DNA from: Zychaea mexicana
Taxonomy: Eukaryota; Mucoromycota; Mucoromycetes; Mucorales; Lichtheimiaceae
DNA: 64,000 nucleotides
NCBI RefSeq assembly: GCF_025766255.1
Contig: NW_026516756.1
Location: 62,001-126,000 of the forward strand
Reading direction: 5' to 3'
Each line of letters starts with the position of its first letter. Position 1 is the first letter of the stretch. Both the position numbers and the translations under genes were made by a program. Positions 21,210-31,631 of this stretch are shown here, in pieces. Under the pieces are notes generated by a model. It saw nothing but the letters and a program-made list of their open reading frames with translations, did no database searches and was not told where the DNA came from.

Positions 21210-22730
21210 TTATAATATGCCTAGACTATGCTCTTCAATATATGCTTTCAATAAATCTTTTTGATTAAATATATCAATAGATAACCAACTACTACCATTA
21301 TTACTATATCCAACCCATTTTACCTCAAATAAATATATATTATTTTCTTTTTTATGTCTAATAATACTTTCTATTTCATATGATGTAGTTGAACGCTGTT
21401 TTCCTTTTATATTTCTTCTTCTTTTTCAAGTACGTTCATTAAAATTAGGTATATCATTATCACTTTCATTATTTTCTGAATTATCAGATTCAGTATTATC
21501 TATAGCCATTATATTATCTGATATAGTCATATTTAATAAATTATTTTGTATCTGCACCATTCTATCTAGTTTATTTTTATTTTGTTCATTATTGCTAACA
21601 ACTATATCCACTAGTTTTTTCTCAATAGGAAAATCAAAGTTATTACTATGCCATAATTTATGATGTGGCAAGATAGGAACATTAAATAATTCAACAAATT
21701 TATTTATATTTTTTAATAAACATACTACACGAAATTGAAGATTATAAAACTTAATATTATCTATCTTTACAATTGATGTATTATTGTTGAAACGATAAAA
21801 TTTATTACCAATTTCAGAAAATTGATTTTCAATTTTAGTTCTAAAGCTTCCAAATATATTATTAAACTGTTCTTCAGTAATTATTAAATTTTCATTTATG
21901 TTTTTACGAATTGGATAAACAAAATTATCATTACTAAATTCATACCCTTTTTCATTAAAAAGTTCAGTAAATTGTGTTATAAATAGAGTATATCCACCAT
22001 CAACTGCTAAAGTATCATTTTGATTCATCTTATTATAAAGTTTCATATTTAAAAACATGCTACCATCAGAACTATCTACACAGAATTCACTTTTGGATAT
22101 AAAAAGTATCATATCATTAATATCAGCAGCAAATTGAGTACGTAAACCATTTTTCTTAAATTTGTATGAATATAAACATGACCTATCTAAATCTATATCT
22201 GTATAACTAATTCGTGAGTCATGACCATCTAAAATAAGTGTTACATATTTAAATAAATCAGGATTGTATTTTCTAGTAGATAAGATACGCAACTTTATAT
22301 TTGAAGACATATTTATTAATGAATCATTTACTATTTTATTAATTCGTTTAAAATTTTCTTCATCCATCCAAAATTTTTTATTAAAAGTATGAAATGTACT
22401 TTGAGGTAAATACTTTTCAATATCATTCCCAGGAATTCCTGAAACTAAGTGATATAATAGAAATAATCCTTTTTCAATTTCAAAATATAGTGCTGGATAT
22501 TCTTTATTTGTATACAAAATAACTAAAAAGAAAAAAACAGCAGTATAACCTAATTTCTTTAATAATATATTTTTAATTTTTTCAATAAATTTAATATGCT
22601 TAATTTCTGCTCTATGTTTAAATCTATTATATATAATAGGCCAGTTCAAATCAAGAAAAGTCCAATAATTTGCAGTAATAAATTTTATTTCATCTGTAAT
22701 TAATGGTGTATAATCTATTTGATCCATCAT
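21210..22730 (-). CDS. DDE transposase (DDE_4/HARBI-like) with C-terminal chromodomain
   Basis: ATG 22730. An open stretch of 434 codons ends at TGA 21426-21428, and the same frame continues 71 codons to TAA 21210-21212. Domains: N-terminal helical region (1-90); nuclease core with Asp168 (ILDGHDSR), Asp244 (AVDGGYTL) and Glu301 (RTKIENQFSE), the order and spacing of DDE_4-type nucleases; Asp/Asn/Glu/Ser-rich linker (about 405-440); chromodomain (about 451-500) beginning YEIESIIRHKK and containing FEVKWVGY and SSWLSIDIF. The three cage aromatics (Tyr451, the Trp of VKW and the following Tyr) are present. The TGA lies just before the basic linker (KRRRNIKGKQR); CGA to TGA decay, or a separate shorter product, would explain it. 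A second diverged copy with the same fusion lies at 59934-61537. Confidence 0.75.
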
Positions 22731-22820
22731 TTTATTTATAATATAGAATTTAATTTATATAAAAAATTAATTACTTTTTATAAAAACAATTATATCTTTA
22801 TAGCTATATAAGTATTGCAG

Positions 22821-23827
22821 TACCTACTTTGTTTACGGGTGATACACGTCTCCTGTATGTCATTTGTAGCTTCTTACTAGCTGGAGAGATGTTTAAGCGA
22901 CACAGTGACATTGGCGAGTTCGTGGCTTCCTGTGCATTAGGGCTTACTAATGATTCGTTGGGAGAAACAAACTTCCATTCCCTTTATCCAATTCCATTTG
23001 CTCAAATACCACTCATACACGCCTTTTTATTTGCTCAAAATTGCTCACACATGCATATAATATATTGGTCTTACGTGCATATAGCCAATGATAGTGCTCT
23101 ATTAGACGACACGGCACTGACGGTGACGCGTCAGCACAGGTAGTAAATAACAGGATGTAAAAATAGTATACAAAAAATAGTAGGCGAAAAAAATACAAAA
23201 GAAGAGCCATTTAGAAACTATTCTATAAACTATACATGCTGATGGTATTCAAAAAGCAGCAGTACTAAGGGATTCTTGTTACAGCGATGTATATAGAGAT
23301 TTCCTATATATAAAAAAGAGAAAAAGTATGATCATTTAGAATACGTCCTATACTATATTGCTCTATGCTATTATAGCCCCCATCCTTAAACTTACCCTAT
23401 AGTACATCATCTTGTTTCGTTTTCATGGACCACTGTAGCCTAAGTAGGGATGAGATAGATGAGGTTATAGCGAGCTGGTTAGTAACATGAAAGAGGTTGA
23501 AGGAATAGCTAGTGAAGTGAACTCAATCTCATTGGCAGAAGTGAAAGGAAGTGAAGTTGCTCAAGTGACGGTGTTAGTATGAAGGACTTCAAGGAAGACA
23601 CATTCAGCACGAAGATGTGACGATCTGATGAGGCCATTCAAGTAAAAAAGCTCAAAGTACAAGTTGGAGATGCACAGCAAATGTAAAAAAAAGTGGGTAG
23701 AAGAGAAAAAGGTGACGAAATTGAGTGAGCAGAGCGGAATACTAAATAATCAAAAAGAGCGGCAAAAAGATACACGTAGAAGAAGCTTTTGAAGAAACAC
23801 GTCTTTCATATAAAAAAACTGCTTTAT
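22821..23827. other. Intergenic stretch, no supported gene
   Basis: An open frame at 22829-23143 (+) has no recognisable motif. Around 23480-23780 a Lys/Glu-rich pseudo-coding texture with many stops is visible on the + strand but cannot be assigned. Confidence 0.35.
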
Positions 23828-24870
23828 TCAATTCTTATATGTCCAGAGCGCAAGGCCATGACGAACTTTTTCATCTAATGTTCGATCGTTAAGTTCTATT
23901 GTAGGTCGTTCACGGGAGGATGTGTGGCCAGCTTCGCGGATTTTGTCTATCTCATGTAGAAAGCGTGTTGCCTATAAAGCTAATTTAGACTATGCTGCAT
24001 ATATCAAAATGAATAGAGTACGAGTGATCTCATGCTAGTCCTTACATTATCGGATCTCCAAGCTAGACGAGAGATCACTTCACTATCCTCAATATCGGAC
24101 ATGCATGCTGCAACAAAAATGTCTCCGGGATCTTAATACAAGGACAGTGCTGGATGGGTCTTGTTTGCGTTGTACGTTTTCTTACGCTTGTTCGCCAACT
24201 GTCAACCGAATATATATTGTATGTTATTGCGAATCCATGCTGTAAAGAGAAGTTGAAAATAAACTTACACTTGCATGCGCAGCTCGTTTCTTGCTTTTTT
24301 GTTGGCGAGCTTCTTTTATATGGTCCGGCTATGTTTCCCAATTTTTCTTATTGTAAAAAGAAACCCTGAGTGCCCTCTTCATAGCCTGGGTGCTCCAGTT
24401 AAAAAGCTGGTAATCTCGACTCTCCGTCACTGTCCTAAGAACTTGATTTATGATGGTACAGTTTGGTTCATCATTGATGCGTAGGCTGTAATCCCACGCG
24501 AGACCTTGGTGTCTGGATACAGAGGAATAGGCTTCTTGCAGAAGACTCTATATATCATAATTGATGAGATGTTTATAATAGCCCATGCAAAATAACTGTC
24601 GATTTATAAAGCTTCTACAAATACGTACCATCATACTACTACTGCTATTGCTCTTGGTACCACTTCTAGCACTGCTTGTATTGTGGCTCTGAATATATGC
24701 GCAACTCTCTGTTCTAGCTGTCCTACTTGCTGGCGTAATGACTGGATTTCATTGTTATTGACTGGAGAAAAGTTTTGTTGGTGGAATTGACCTGCTGGGA
24801 ACATGGTAGTAGAGAAAGTACTGACGATATAGATTGCTATGATGCCTATCAATGCTAGAGAATGGCCCAT
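23828..24870 (-). pseudogene. Multi-exon coiled-coil protein, transposon companion gene (copy B)
   Basis: Same plan as the gene at 5134-6189. The first exon (24870 downward) has a hydrophobic start and a coiled coil (NNNEIQSLRQQVGQLEQRV). The second region (about 24480-24280) contains DYQLFNWSTQAMKRALRVSF and a basic stretch (ARQQKSKKRAAHAS). The third exon has DPGDIFVAACMSDIEDSEV, and the last (from about 23965) contains RFLHEIDKIREAGHTSSRER and ends at TGA 23828-23830. GT-AG introns (GTGTAAG, GTAAGG donors; TATAG acceptor) fit. In-frame stops after NWET and after ALSLY indicate decay. The gene is divergent from the second Plavaka-type transposase; the pairing with such transposases in both places supports an accessory role, unproven. 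Confidence 0.45.
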
Positions 24871-26079
24871 CTATTTATACTTTAGTTGAAATGGATGATT
24901 CAGACACCAAGTTACCGAGCTCTCTACTAGATAAAAGTCTTGGCTAAATAAGTTGAGATGTCCGTTCTATGAATGAGCTGTTCGGTACAGGCCATCCGGA
25001 ACACTTTTGGATGATATGCCTTGATGTGTAAAATCTGTAAACAAGTCTCAGGAAAAGTAGACATATATTATAGACAGGGATGCATCTAATCGCGCGAGGA
25101 TGGTATTTGTTGTTTCTCTTTCTTAGCTATGTGATGCAGATATAGTTTTGCTTTGAAGTAAGTGAGACAGCATTGTCAGATTCAGGGCATGTCTGTTGTA
25201 TAACATCCATGAGTGCGTAGTACATGACAGAATACATAGATGCTTGGAAAGAAAGAGAGAAAATTATATATACCAAAAAGAGACGCTGCCCGCTGTACGC
25301 TATCTATTACTAAAGCCAAAGTCATGCATAAGAAAGATGGGATATGTTAGTGTAGGGACAACGATAAAACAAGCAAAGAAACAATACCAAATCGAGATGC
25401 TGTCCGCTGTATATTACCCATCATTTATCATCCGTCGTATTGAGGCAAAAGTATACATATCTCATTGTGCGGGAGAAAAAAAACATGCATAGACAAAGTT
25501 ACCAAATCCAGATGCTGCCCGCTGTAATATATATCAACTAGGTCAAAGCCTTGTTCGTGCATGTGCATTTCCTATTCTTTTCGTTCGCTGCTGTAAGCGT
25601 CATGCAGCTACCATTACACAATGGGACGTGGAATATGCACATCCTGGTTTTTCTATCGATTCGCGCCATCACATTATAATAAAAAAACACTATCAATCCA
25701 GTTGTGAGCAGCTGTTTTTTATTTCATTTTTCACGGAAAAAAGTTGTTACCCTCTGGTTACGGTGTAAGATAATTGTACCTGCAAAAAATTCATCTGCAA
25801 CTTACCGTTTTACATGAAGATGGCCGTGAAAAATTAAACGCACTTCAAAAAAGCGGTGTTTACTCTACCTGCATAGTAGCATTTACCAAAAACGACTACA
25901 CATCCACACCGGCATTGCTGTGCATTTCCAACAAGCAATATAGCATCCTCATCCGTCCAAAGTCCAAAGCAATAATAGCTTCCAAGTACTTTCTGCATAA
26001 GTTTTCTGCTTCGACTATATATAAGCTGGATAAAATAAGTTTTGAATCATATAACCATTTTTTTTCAAATACCTTCATT
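24871..26079. other. Intergenic stretch with three spaced direct repeats
   Basis: The word RATGCTGYCCGCTGTA occurs near 25282, 25395 and 25511, preceded in each case by an A-rich segment with TACCAAA. The spacing of about 115 bp marks a degenerate tandem repeat of that period. No gene is supported here. Confidence 0.45.
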
Positions 26080-29000
26080 ATGTCAACTCCCCCACGCTTC
26101 CATCCTTACACTGGATCCAAACAGAGCCGTACTGTGTCATTGCACAGTTGCTTTGTATCAAACGACTCGCACTGTAAGCTTGTGTCAGCACGAACAGAAC
26201 GTCGCCATCGTCACGACCACGGTATAGCCAAGTGTATGTTGTCATATATATATTGCTGCATATGTTGTTGTGTACATATTGTTGTATGGTTCCTGATACA
26301 TAAATGGCCATCCTTCTAGTTTCTGCATGGCGCGAAGGTCGTTCAAGCCTCCAGCTACTCTATTCGGATCAGCCAAGCACCGACGAAAGTTGTAAGTTGT
26401 CATTTGTCTTCAGAGTGGGAACGTCTTAGGTTGTTCGGTGCTAGTATCGACGATCAGACCAGTAACGTTATTGCCATTTGACCCGTTAGCTACACCAATG
26501 GAGCTCGATTCAAGCTTGAGTGAGAGCATGGCCAAGCTACAAGCACGATTGACTTGCTGCAACCGCCACCATCAGTTTGACATTCGACATTACTGTTGAG
26601 GGAGAAGAGGACGAAAACACTGATGGTAAATTCATGTTCTCGTATAAACTAAAGATAGTAGCAAGAAATTCAAATTATTAGTATCTCATACACTATGTTC
26701 TACATAGATATTACACGACCATCCGACTTCATTATCATGTTTTACCTTTTCCTGGCCTTGTTCCAAGATCGCTATTTGAGCAGGGCTGGTGGTGAGCTGC
26801 TCCTCCATTTTCTATCTGTCGTTTTTGCGGGTCTCTACATTCCAATCAGTATCCCACGGTCAATGGCTACTGTACGCCGCTTATCCGGTCTTAACGAGCT
26901 CTTGGATTGCGGTCAAGCAATCGTTATATGTCCCAGCTGCCACTGCCTCTATCCTAATGAACATATACCTACCGACTTGAAATGCTCGTTCCAGAAGTTC
27001 CCACACCATCCAATGACAGCACACCGAGCCTCATGCGGCATGAACTTGTTTCATTTCAGAAACAGAAACCTTGTACCTCCCAAACTGTATGCATATCATC
27101 CTGTGTCAGCAAGCCTTGCAATTATGATGCGTAGACCAGGATTCAGCGAAAAACTCCAGCACTGGAGGAAGCGAACCCCACGAGCAAATTCTTTGGATGA
27201 TGTATACGATGGTCGCAAATGGTGGTCGATAATGGCGCCAGAATCCACGGCAGAAAACCCTGTATCATTCGTTGGACGTGTCGGAAATCAACACTCACTT
27301 ATGTTGATGCTCAATGTCGATTGGTTCCAGTCATTCGATAAGCAGACTTCATATTCTGTCGGTGCACTATATATGACAATCAATAACCTGCCCAGATCTG
27401 AACGATTCAAGTCATCAAATGTCATATTAGTCGGTATAGCACCGGGACCCCATGAAAGTTCTAAAGGTACCAATTTGATTACACTGTTACTTATCTTTTT
27501 GCTCGTTGATTCTGGAGTCTCACATGTGTGGTTCTGATTTCCTTTCTTTTTTTTGTATTGATAGAGCAAATCAATAATTTCTTGCGTCCAATGGTCAACG
27601 ATCTGTTACAATTATATCACGGCAAAGATATGGTTATTGATGACGGCTCCTTGGTCAAAGTGCGAGCAGCTCTATTGTTCGTAGCATCGGACATACCGGC
27701 TTCAAGAAAGGTTTCTGGCTTTACAGGTCCAAACTCATTCTACGGATGTAACCATTGCGACATTTCCTGGCCATCGCAAGCAGAGAATCCAAGGCTGCGC
27801 GATTACTCCAACTTTGACTTTCCTTGGAGATTGCGCACAAAGGCAAAGAACTTGGCAGACGCAAAAGCTTGGAAGGCAGCAAAAACGGCTACCGAAAGGA
27901 CACAGTTGGAGAAGTCAAATGGAACACGCTGGTCCGAGTTGCATCGTCTTCTATACTTTGATCCCGTTTCGCAGACAATAGTCGACTGTATGCACAACAT
28001 GTTCTGCGGGACAGCCGAGCGCATGGCCACCATATGGAAAGATGACGGAACCTTGACCAAGGAGCATTTGACCGATATGGAGAGTTGCCTCGAAAAGAAG
28101 GTGGTGCCCCCATCATACAGCATCGCTCGCGGCTGTATTGCGACTAGATTTGCTGGAATGACGTCGGATGAATGGAGGTCGTGGACTGTTGCACTCTCGC
28201 CGTCGTTGTTGAAGGGAAGGTTGCTTGGAGAGAAGATGGCACACTGGTTGCTCTTTGTCGCAGCAGCACGTCTCCTGTGTAAGCCATTCATCACCATCGC
28301 CGAAAACGAGGAAGCCCACCAACTGCTGCTCAAATTTGGCCGCAACTTTTCAAGATTGTACTCTAGAGATCAAGTCACGCCAAATATGCATTTGCATGTT
28401 CACCTTCGCGACATGGTACTCAATTTTGGCAGCTGCTATAACATGTGGGTATTCAGCTTTGAGCGGTTCAACAAGATCATCAAGAACCAGCACACCAACC
28501 AAAAAGACTGTTTCGAGCTTACGTACATAAAGAAGTTCTTGAGTGTCGTGTTTGCCGATGACATGGTCCGACGAGTCGTGGTCGAGCGGTGCGGCAACAG
28601 CACGATTGCCAGACAGATTGCTGAGCTGTTGCTGCCACAATCAGAAGCCATGCAAGAGCATTACGATTATCAGCCGTTCTTGGATCAATCAGATTTCGAC
28701 TATGCCGCAGGAGTAAGTGTAGTTGGTTAGGAGCCGCTGCCACCATCATGTCTTCCCCTCAAGACGGGCAGAAAGGTGTACATGGATACACGCCACTACC
28801 ACTGTCTTGTCGAGTATTACTAATCGATGTTTCCAGACATAAACTTTGTGTCACTCGCCAGCACTAGTAGTAAGCAGGTCAGCGATCACCTCTACAAATT
28901 TGCAACAGTCGATCTCCTGGGCCAAGCGTTCATTTCCGAAATGTCTCGCCACATCAGCACTAGCACCTATTCCGAGTCGTTTGCCCAAGTACTCAGTTTC

Positions 29001-29311
29001 ATACTGAAGTGATCGTTCGTCCTGGGCGCATTTTATATTTCTTTGTCCACAACCTACGCAATCCCACCGACGGTAATTTCTGCCAATTCGTTTTTGCTTT
29101 TGTTGAGTACCTACGGCCAAATATGCAAGTCTTTAAGTCGTTTAGGATGCTAGGCATGGACGTCTACCATTTAGAAATCGAACTGTATATGTGGCAGTGT
29201 GTCGTTCCTTCGGGGAGGCTCCATTCCGGCGTTGTTGTTACCCCTATTCAAATAGACAATAGCTGTGCTCTTACATATTTACCACGAAAAATAAAAGTAA
29301 TCTACTCTTAA
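26080..29311 (+). pseudogene. Plavaka-type (CMC superfamily) transposase, copy 2, broken
   Basis: The first exon (ATG 26080) encodes LVSARTERRHRHDHG after a Ser/Cys segment, the equivalent of the zinc/VSRR head of copy 1. The core is in 26695-27466, then a 98-bp GT-AG intron (27467-27564), then 27565 onward. Catalytic residues: Asp in LNVDWFQSF, Asp in IVDCMHNMFCG and Glu in FSFERFNK; CNHCD is the Cys motif. An in-frame TAG (28728-28730) stands where copy 1 has a sense codon in GSEPLP. The same frame then continues with EPLPPSCLPLKTGRK, and after frame changes near 28830 and 29010 the C-terminal blocks DHLYKFATVDLLGQ and FAFVEYL are readable. It is related to copy 1 across its full length but clearly diverged, so it is a different family member. 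Confidence 0.72.
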
Positions 29312-29714
29312 AAGCATTATACCCTAGGTCAGGTCTTGGTCTTTTTCTTTTTTGGCTTCACGCTGTTGTAGTTGTAGTAGAGAATAAAATAAAAAACAAG
29401 CTTTGAATTATAGAAATCGCTTCAGATTTGAAAAGCATTTTGAAGAAATCTAATGTGATGGCGAATCAAGAAACTTGTAGATGGTCAAATAAATAAAAAT
29501 GTTGAAGAATTTTGATTTAGTAATTGGCAAAAAAAAACAAAAAAAAAAAAGGAGAAGAAAGCAAAGTGGTAGAGACAAGCATAGTGGCGGTAAAAGTCTC
29601 AGAGTGGGAAGAAGCACAGCAGTCCAGGTGGTGTAAAAAAGGGGTCATCCCAGATGGTTTTGGGGAAGAAGGATTTTAGTAGGGGAGCCAATTTTTATCT
29701 ATTTGCTGCATCAT

Positions 29715-29850
29715 GGCTCTGAAAGCGCACTAAAAGCGCTCTGAAAGAAGATTCTCACTGAAAGCACACTGAATGCACACTGAAAGAAAAATTTCAGAGT
29801 ACACTGAAAGCACTCTGAAATCGGGTTTTAACTCCAGTGCAGTTTTGTGT
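29715..29850. repeat. CTGAAAGCACT-type dispersed repeat (uninterrupted copy)
   Basis: Contains repeated CTGAAAGC and CACTGAA words, then TTTCAGAGTACACTGAAAGCACTCTGAAATC (29792-29822). The latter is the site into which Merlin copy 1 inserted in the other repeat copy. It lies 40 bp from the solo LTR at 29891. Confidence 0.65.
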
Positions 29851-29890
29851 AACCTCTGAAAACTACTTAGAACGTACTAAATAGCGGAAC

Positions 29891-30823
29891 TGACACATGT
29901 GGTGTTTGGAAAAGGACAAAAGGTAGTATATAAAAAGGGGAAAAGGTAGAAAGGGTTCAGAAGAATAGGGTTGATATGCGGTAAAATACAAATAGACAGA
30001 ATTCAGAAAATAAAAAGGAATCAGGGATATGATGAACGCGAAATACAAATATACAGATATACGATTACAATAACAGCAAGTTCCACTTCCGGTGTCAATT
30101 GTCAATCCATGAATATATATCTGAAAACGCTTGATCTTTATAAATTTTATCATGGGGTTAATCCCCTTTTATACACCTTGTCAACTGGGCGCACTCAGCT
30201 GAGAACGACGCCAGGCACAGAGGACAACGATCTCTATCAGGTAGTTTGGACGGAGTAGAAGACGGAAAAATAGGGAAATGGATATAGTAATGTCTATACG
30301 ACAGATAGAAACATAAGAGAGGGAGTACGACGGAAAATAAGAGGGGCCATGAAATTACAGGGTCATGGTAACAAGGTGAGGGTAACGAGGGAAAAGGACA
30401 ACGGAGAATAATATAAACTGCGTAGGGCAGGTAGCATGAGTACGTGAGAGAGTATAATACGGAAAATAAGGACGGATAGAAATATAAGGGACGGGTCCCA
30501 TTAAAAGAAGCATAAAGAAGATATAATATTCAGCGCCTATGGCTGGCACGATTTAGAGTTGAAGGAACGTAAAATGATGTGAGAGGAAATGACACTAAGG
30601 GAAATAAGAAAAATAAAGGGAACTGACAGAAAGGGAAAAAGAAGTATAATAATCCCCGGATGGGGGGTGCGAGAAGAATTGTGGGGAGTTGGGGGGGAAC
30701 CTGTGCATCGGATGACCATCGCCGGCAGAAAGATCCGCCATCGAAATCGCCCATGATTGGCCGAAGCCAGAATTCGTTCATCGGAAATGTTTAAGGCCAC
30801 ACAGTCTCACACACTTTGTGTCA
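29891..30823 (+). mobile_element. Solo LTR A, 933 bp, inserted upstream of tRNA-Val
   Basis: Begins TGACACATGTGG and ends TTTGTGTCA, so it has TG...CA termini within a 6-bp inverted repeat. GAAC is duplicated at 29887-29890 and 30824-30827. Its homologue is solo LTR B (62914-63859, inverted) over the full length. A TATATAAAAAGGGG box near 29928 could be the LTR promoter. No internal retrotransposon region adjoins it, so it is a solo LTR. It ends exactly 10 bp before the mature 5' end of the tRNA gene. Confidence 0.85.
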
Positions 30824-30833
30824 GAACAAGAGT

Positions 30834-30907
30834 GATTTCTTGGTGTAGTTGGTTATCACGTCTGTCTAACACACAGACGGTCGGCGGTTCGAGTCCGCCA
30901 GAAATCA
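30834..30907 (+). tRNA. tRNA-Val (anticodon AAC)
   Basis: A full cloverleaf can be drawn: acceptor GATTTCT/AGAAATC (7 perfect pairs), D arm GTGT...TCAC, anticodon stem TCTGT/ACAGA with loop CTAACAC (anticodon AAC), and T arm GGCGG/CCGCC with loop TTCGAGT; the last base is discriminator A. There is no intron, and CCA is not encoded. Box A (TGGTGTAGTTGG) and box B (GGTTCGAGTCC) are intact. A T5 run about 30 bp downstream can serve as terminator. It is identical in sequence to the copy at 62830-62903. Confidence 0.95.
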
Positions 30908-31405
30908 AATGTAATGGTATATCCCTTACTTTATCTTAATTTTTAAGAAATGTTGTCTAATCCTTTTAGTGGAGACACCGTAGCCAGGGGATAAGAGAAA
31001 AGGGATAGAAAAGAGAATGTAGATAATTGATTTATATCTTTATTACGATTGTTGATCAAAGGTATTTATACCTTTTGAACAACTTGAAAGAACTAATAAA
31101 ATTATAGTACTATTAATATTTTTAGTCAGACCTAAAGGTCTTAGCAGAACTTCGTTCTTAGGTTAAAATCAAAGATTTTAAGACTGGAAGGAAGAGGGAG
31201 AGAAGAGAATAATGTATATTATTTATATATTTTTATTCAATTTATTTTTTTGATTAATATAAATATTTAAATTTGAATATTATGTTTTTTAAAAATTAAA
31301 TATCTTCTATTAAAAATTGATTAGCCCTTACGTTATTGTATAAAAAAGGTAATAGTTGTGGCTGGCGTTGGTATCTATTGCCCAGCTTACTTTTTTTGTT
31401 ATATA
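30908..31405. other. AT-rich intergenic stretch with a cluster of three small hairpins
   Basis: Between 31128 and 31180 three perfect short hairpins follow one another: AGACCT-AA-AGGTCT (31128-31141), AGAAC-TTC-GTTCT (31146-31158) and TAAAATC-AAA-GATTTTA (31164-31180). The flanks around 31000 and 31195 share similar A/G-rich then AT-rich blocks (AGAGAATGTAGATAA and AGAGAATAATGTATA). No gene. Confidence 0.5.
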
Positions 31406-31593
31406 CAGTCAACCCCCGTTAACGTCAACCCCGATAATGTCAACCCTCAATAGCGTCAACTGATTCGCTGGTACCCTTTCAAATTTAATAGTTAAAGATT
31501 TTGCCTATTCTCTACCCCCGGTGGTCGTCAACCCTCAATATGGTCAACACTTTTACTAGTACCCTAAGGGTTGACATTAACGGGGGTCGACTG
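31406..31593. mobile_element. 188-bp pogo/Tigger-type MITE
   Basis: Starts CAGTCAACCCCCGTTAACGT and ends with the reverse complement of CAGTCGACCCCCGTTAATGT, flanked by TA on both sides (31404-31405, 31594-31595). Internal copies of GTCAACCCTCAATA repeat the TIR words. TIR sequence and TA duplication are those of the pogo/Tigger branch of Tc1/mariner. No coding capacity. Confidence 0.85.
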
Positions 31594-31631
31594 TAGCAAT
31601 TTGTTTCACCTGCAAGCTGTTTTTGCATAAT

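Larger units (their letters stand above)
20560..22820. mobile_element. AT-rich DDE transposon with chromodomain transposase, copy 1
   Basis: Two convergent genes (zinc-binding ORF on +, transposase on -) sit in a strongly AT-rich island between the CTGAAAGCACT repeat and unrelated GC-richer sequence. Possible ends are AACTGTTTTTATATAAAAAC near 20560 and TTATAAAAACAATTATA near 22780, which are partly inverted copies of each other. The exact limits and the target duplication could not be fixed, so the coordinates are approximate. Confidence 0.5.

Noticed and set aside
19790..21428. Two in-frame TGA codons in AT-rich transposase genes, suggesting TGA as a sense codon
   Set aside because: TGG is used for Trp in both genes, the paralogue has Arg at the Merlin TGA position, and CGA to TGA decay is sufficient.
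24871..26079. Spaced repeats considered as a CRISPR array
   Set aside because: Eukaryotic context, only three degenerate units with a period of about 115 bp and non-unique spacers.
30355..30549. Hydrophobic ORF with a twin at 63205-63399
   Set aside because: The pair is explained by the two solo LTRs; the frame is the antisense of LTR sequence.
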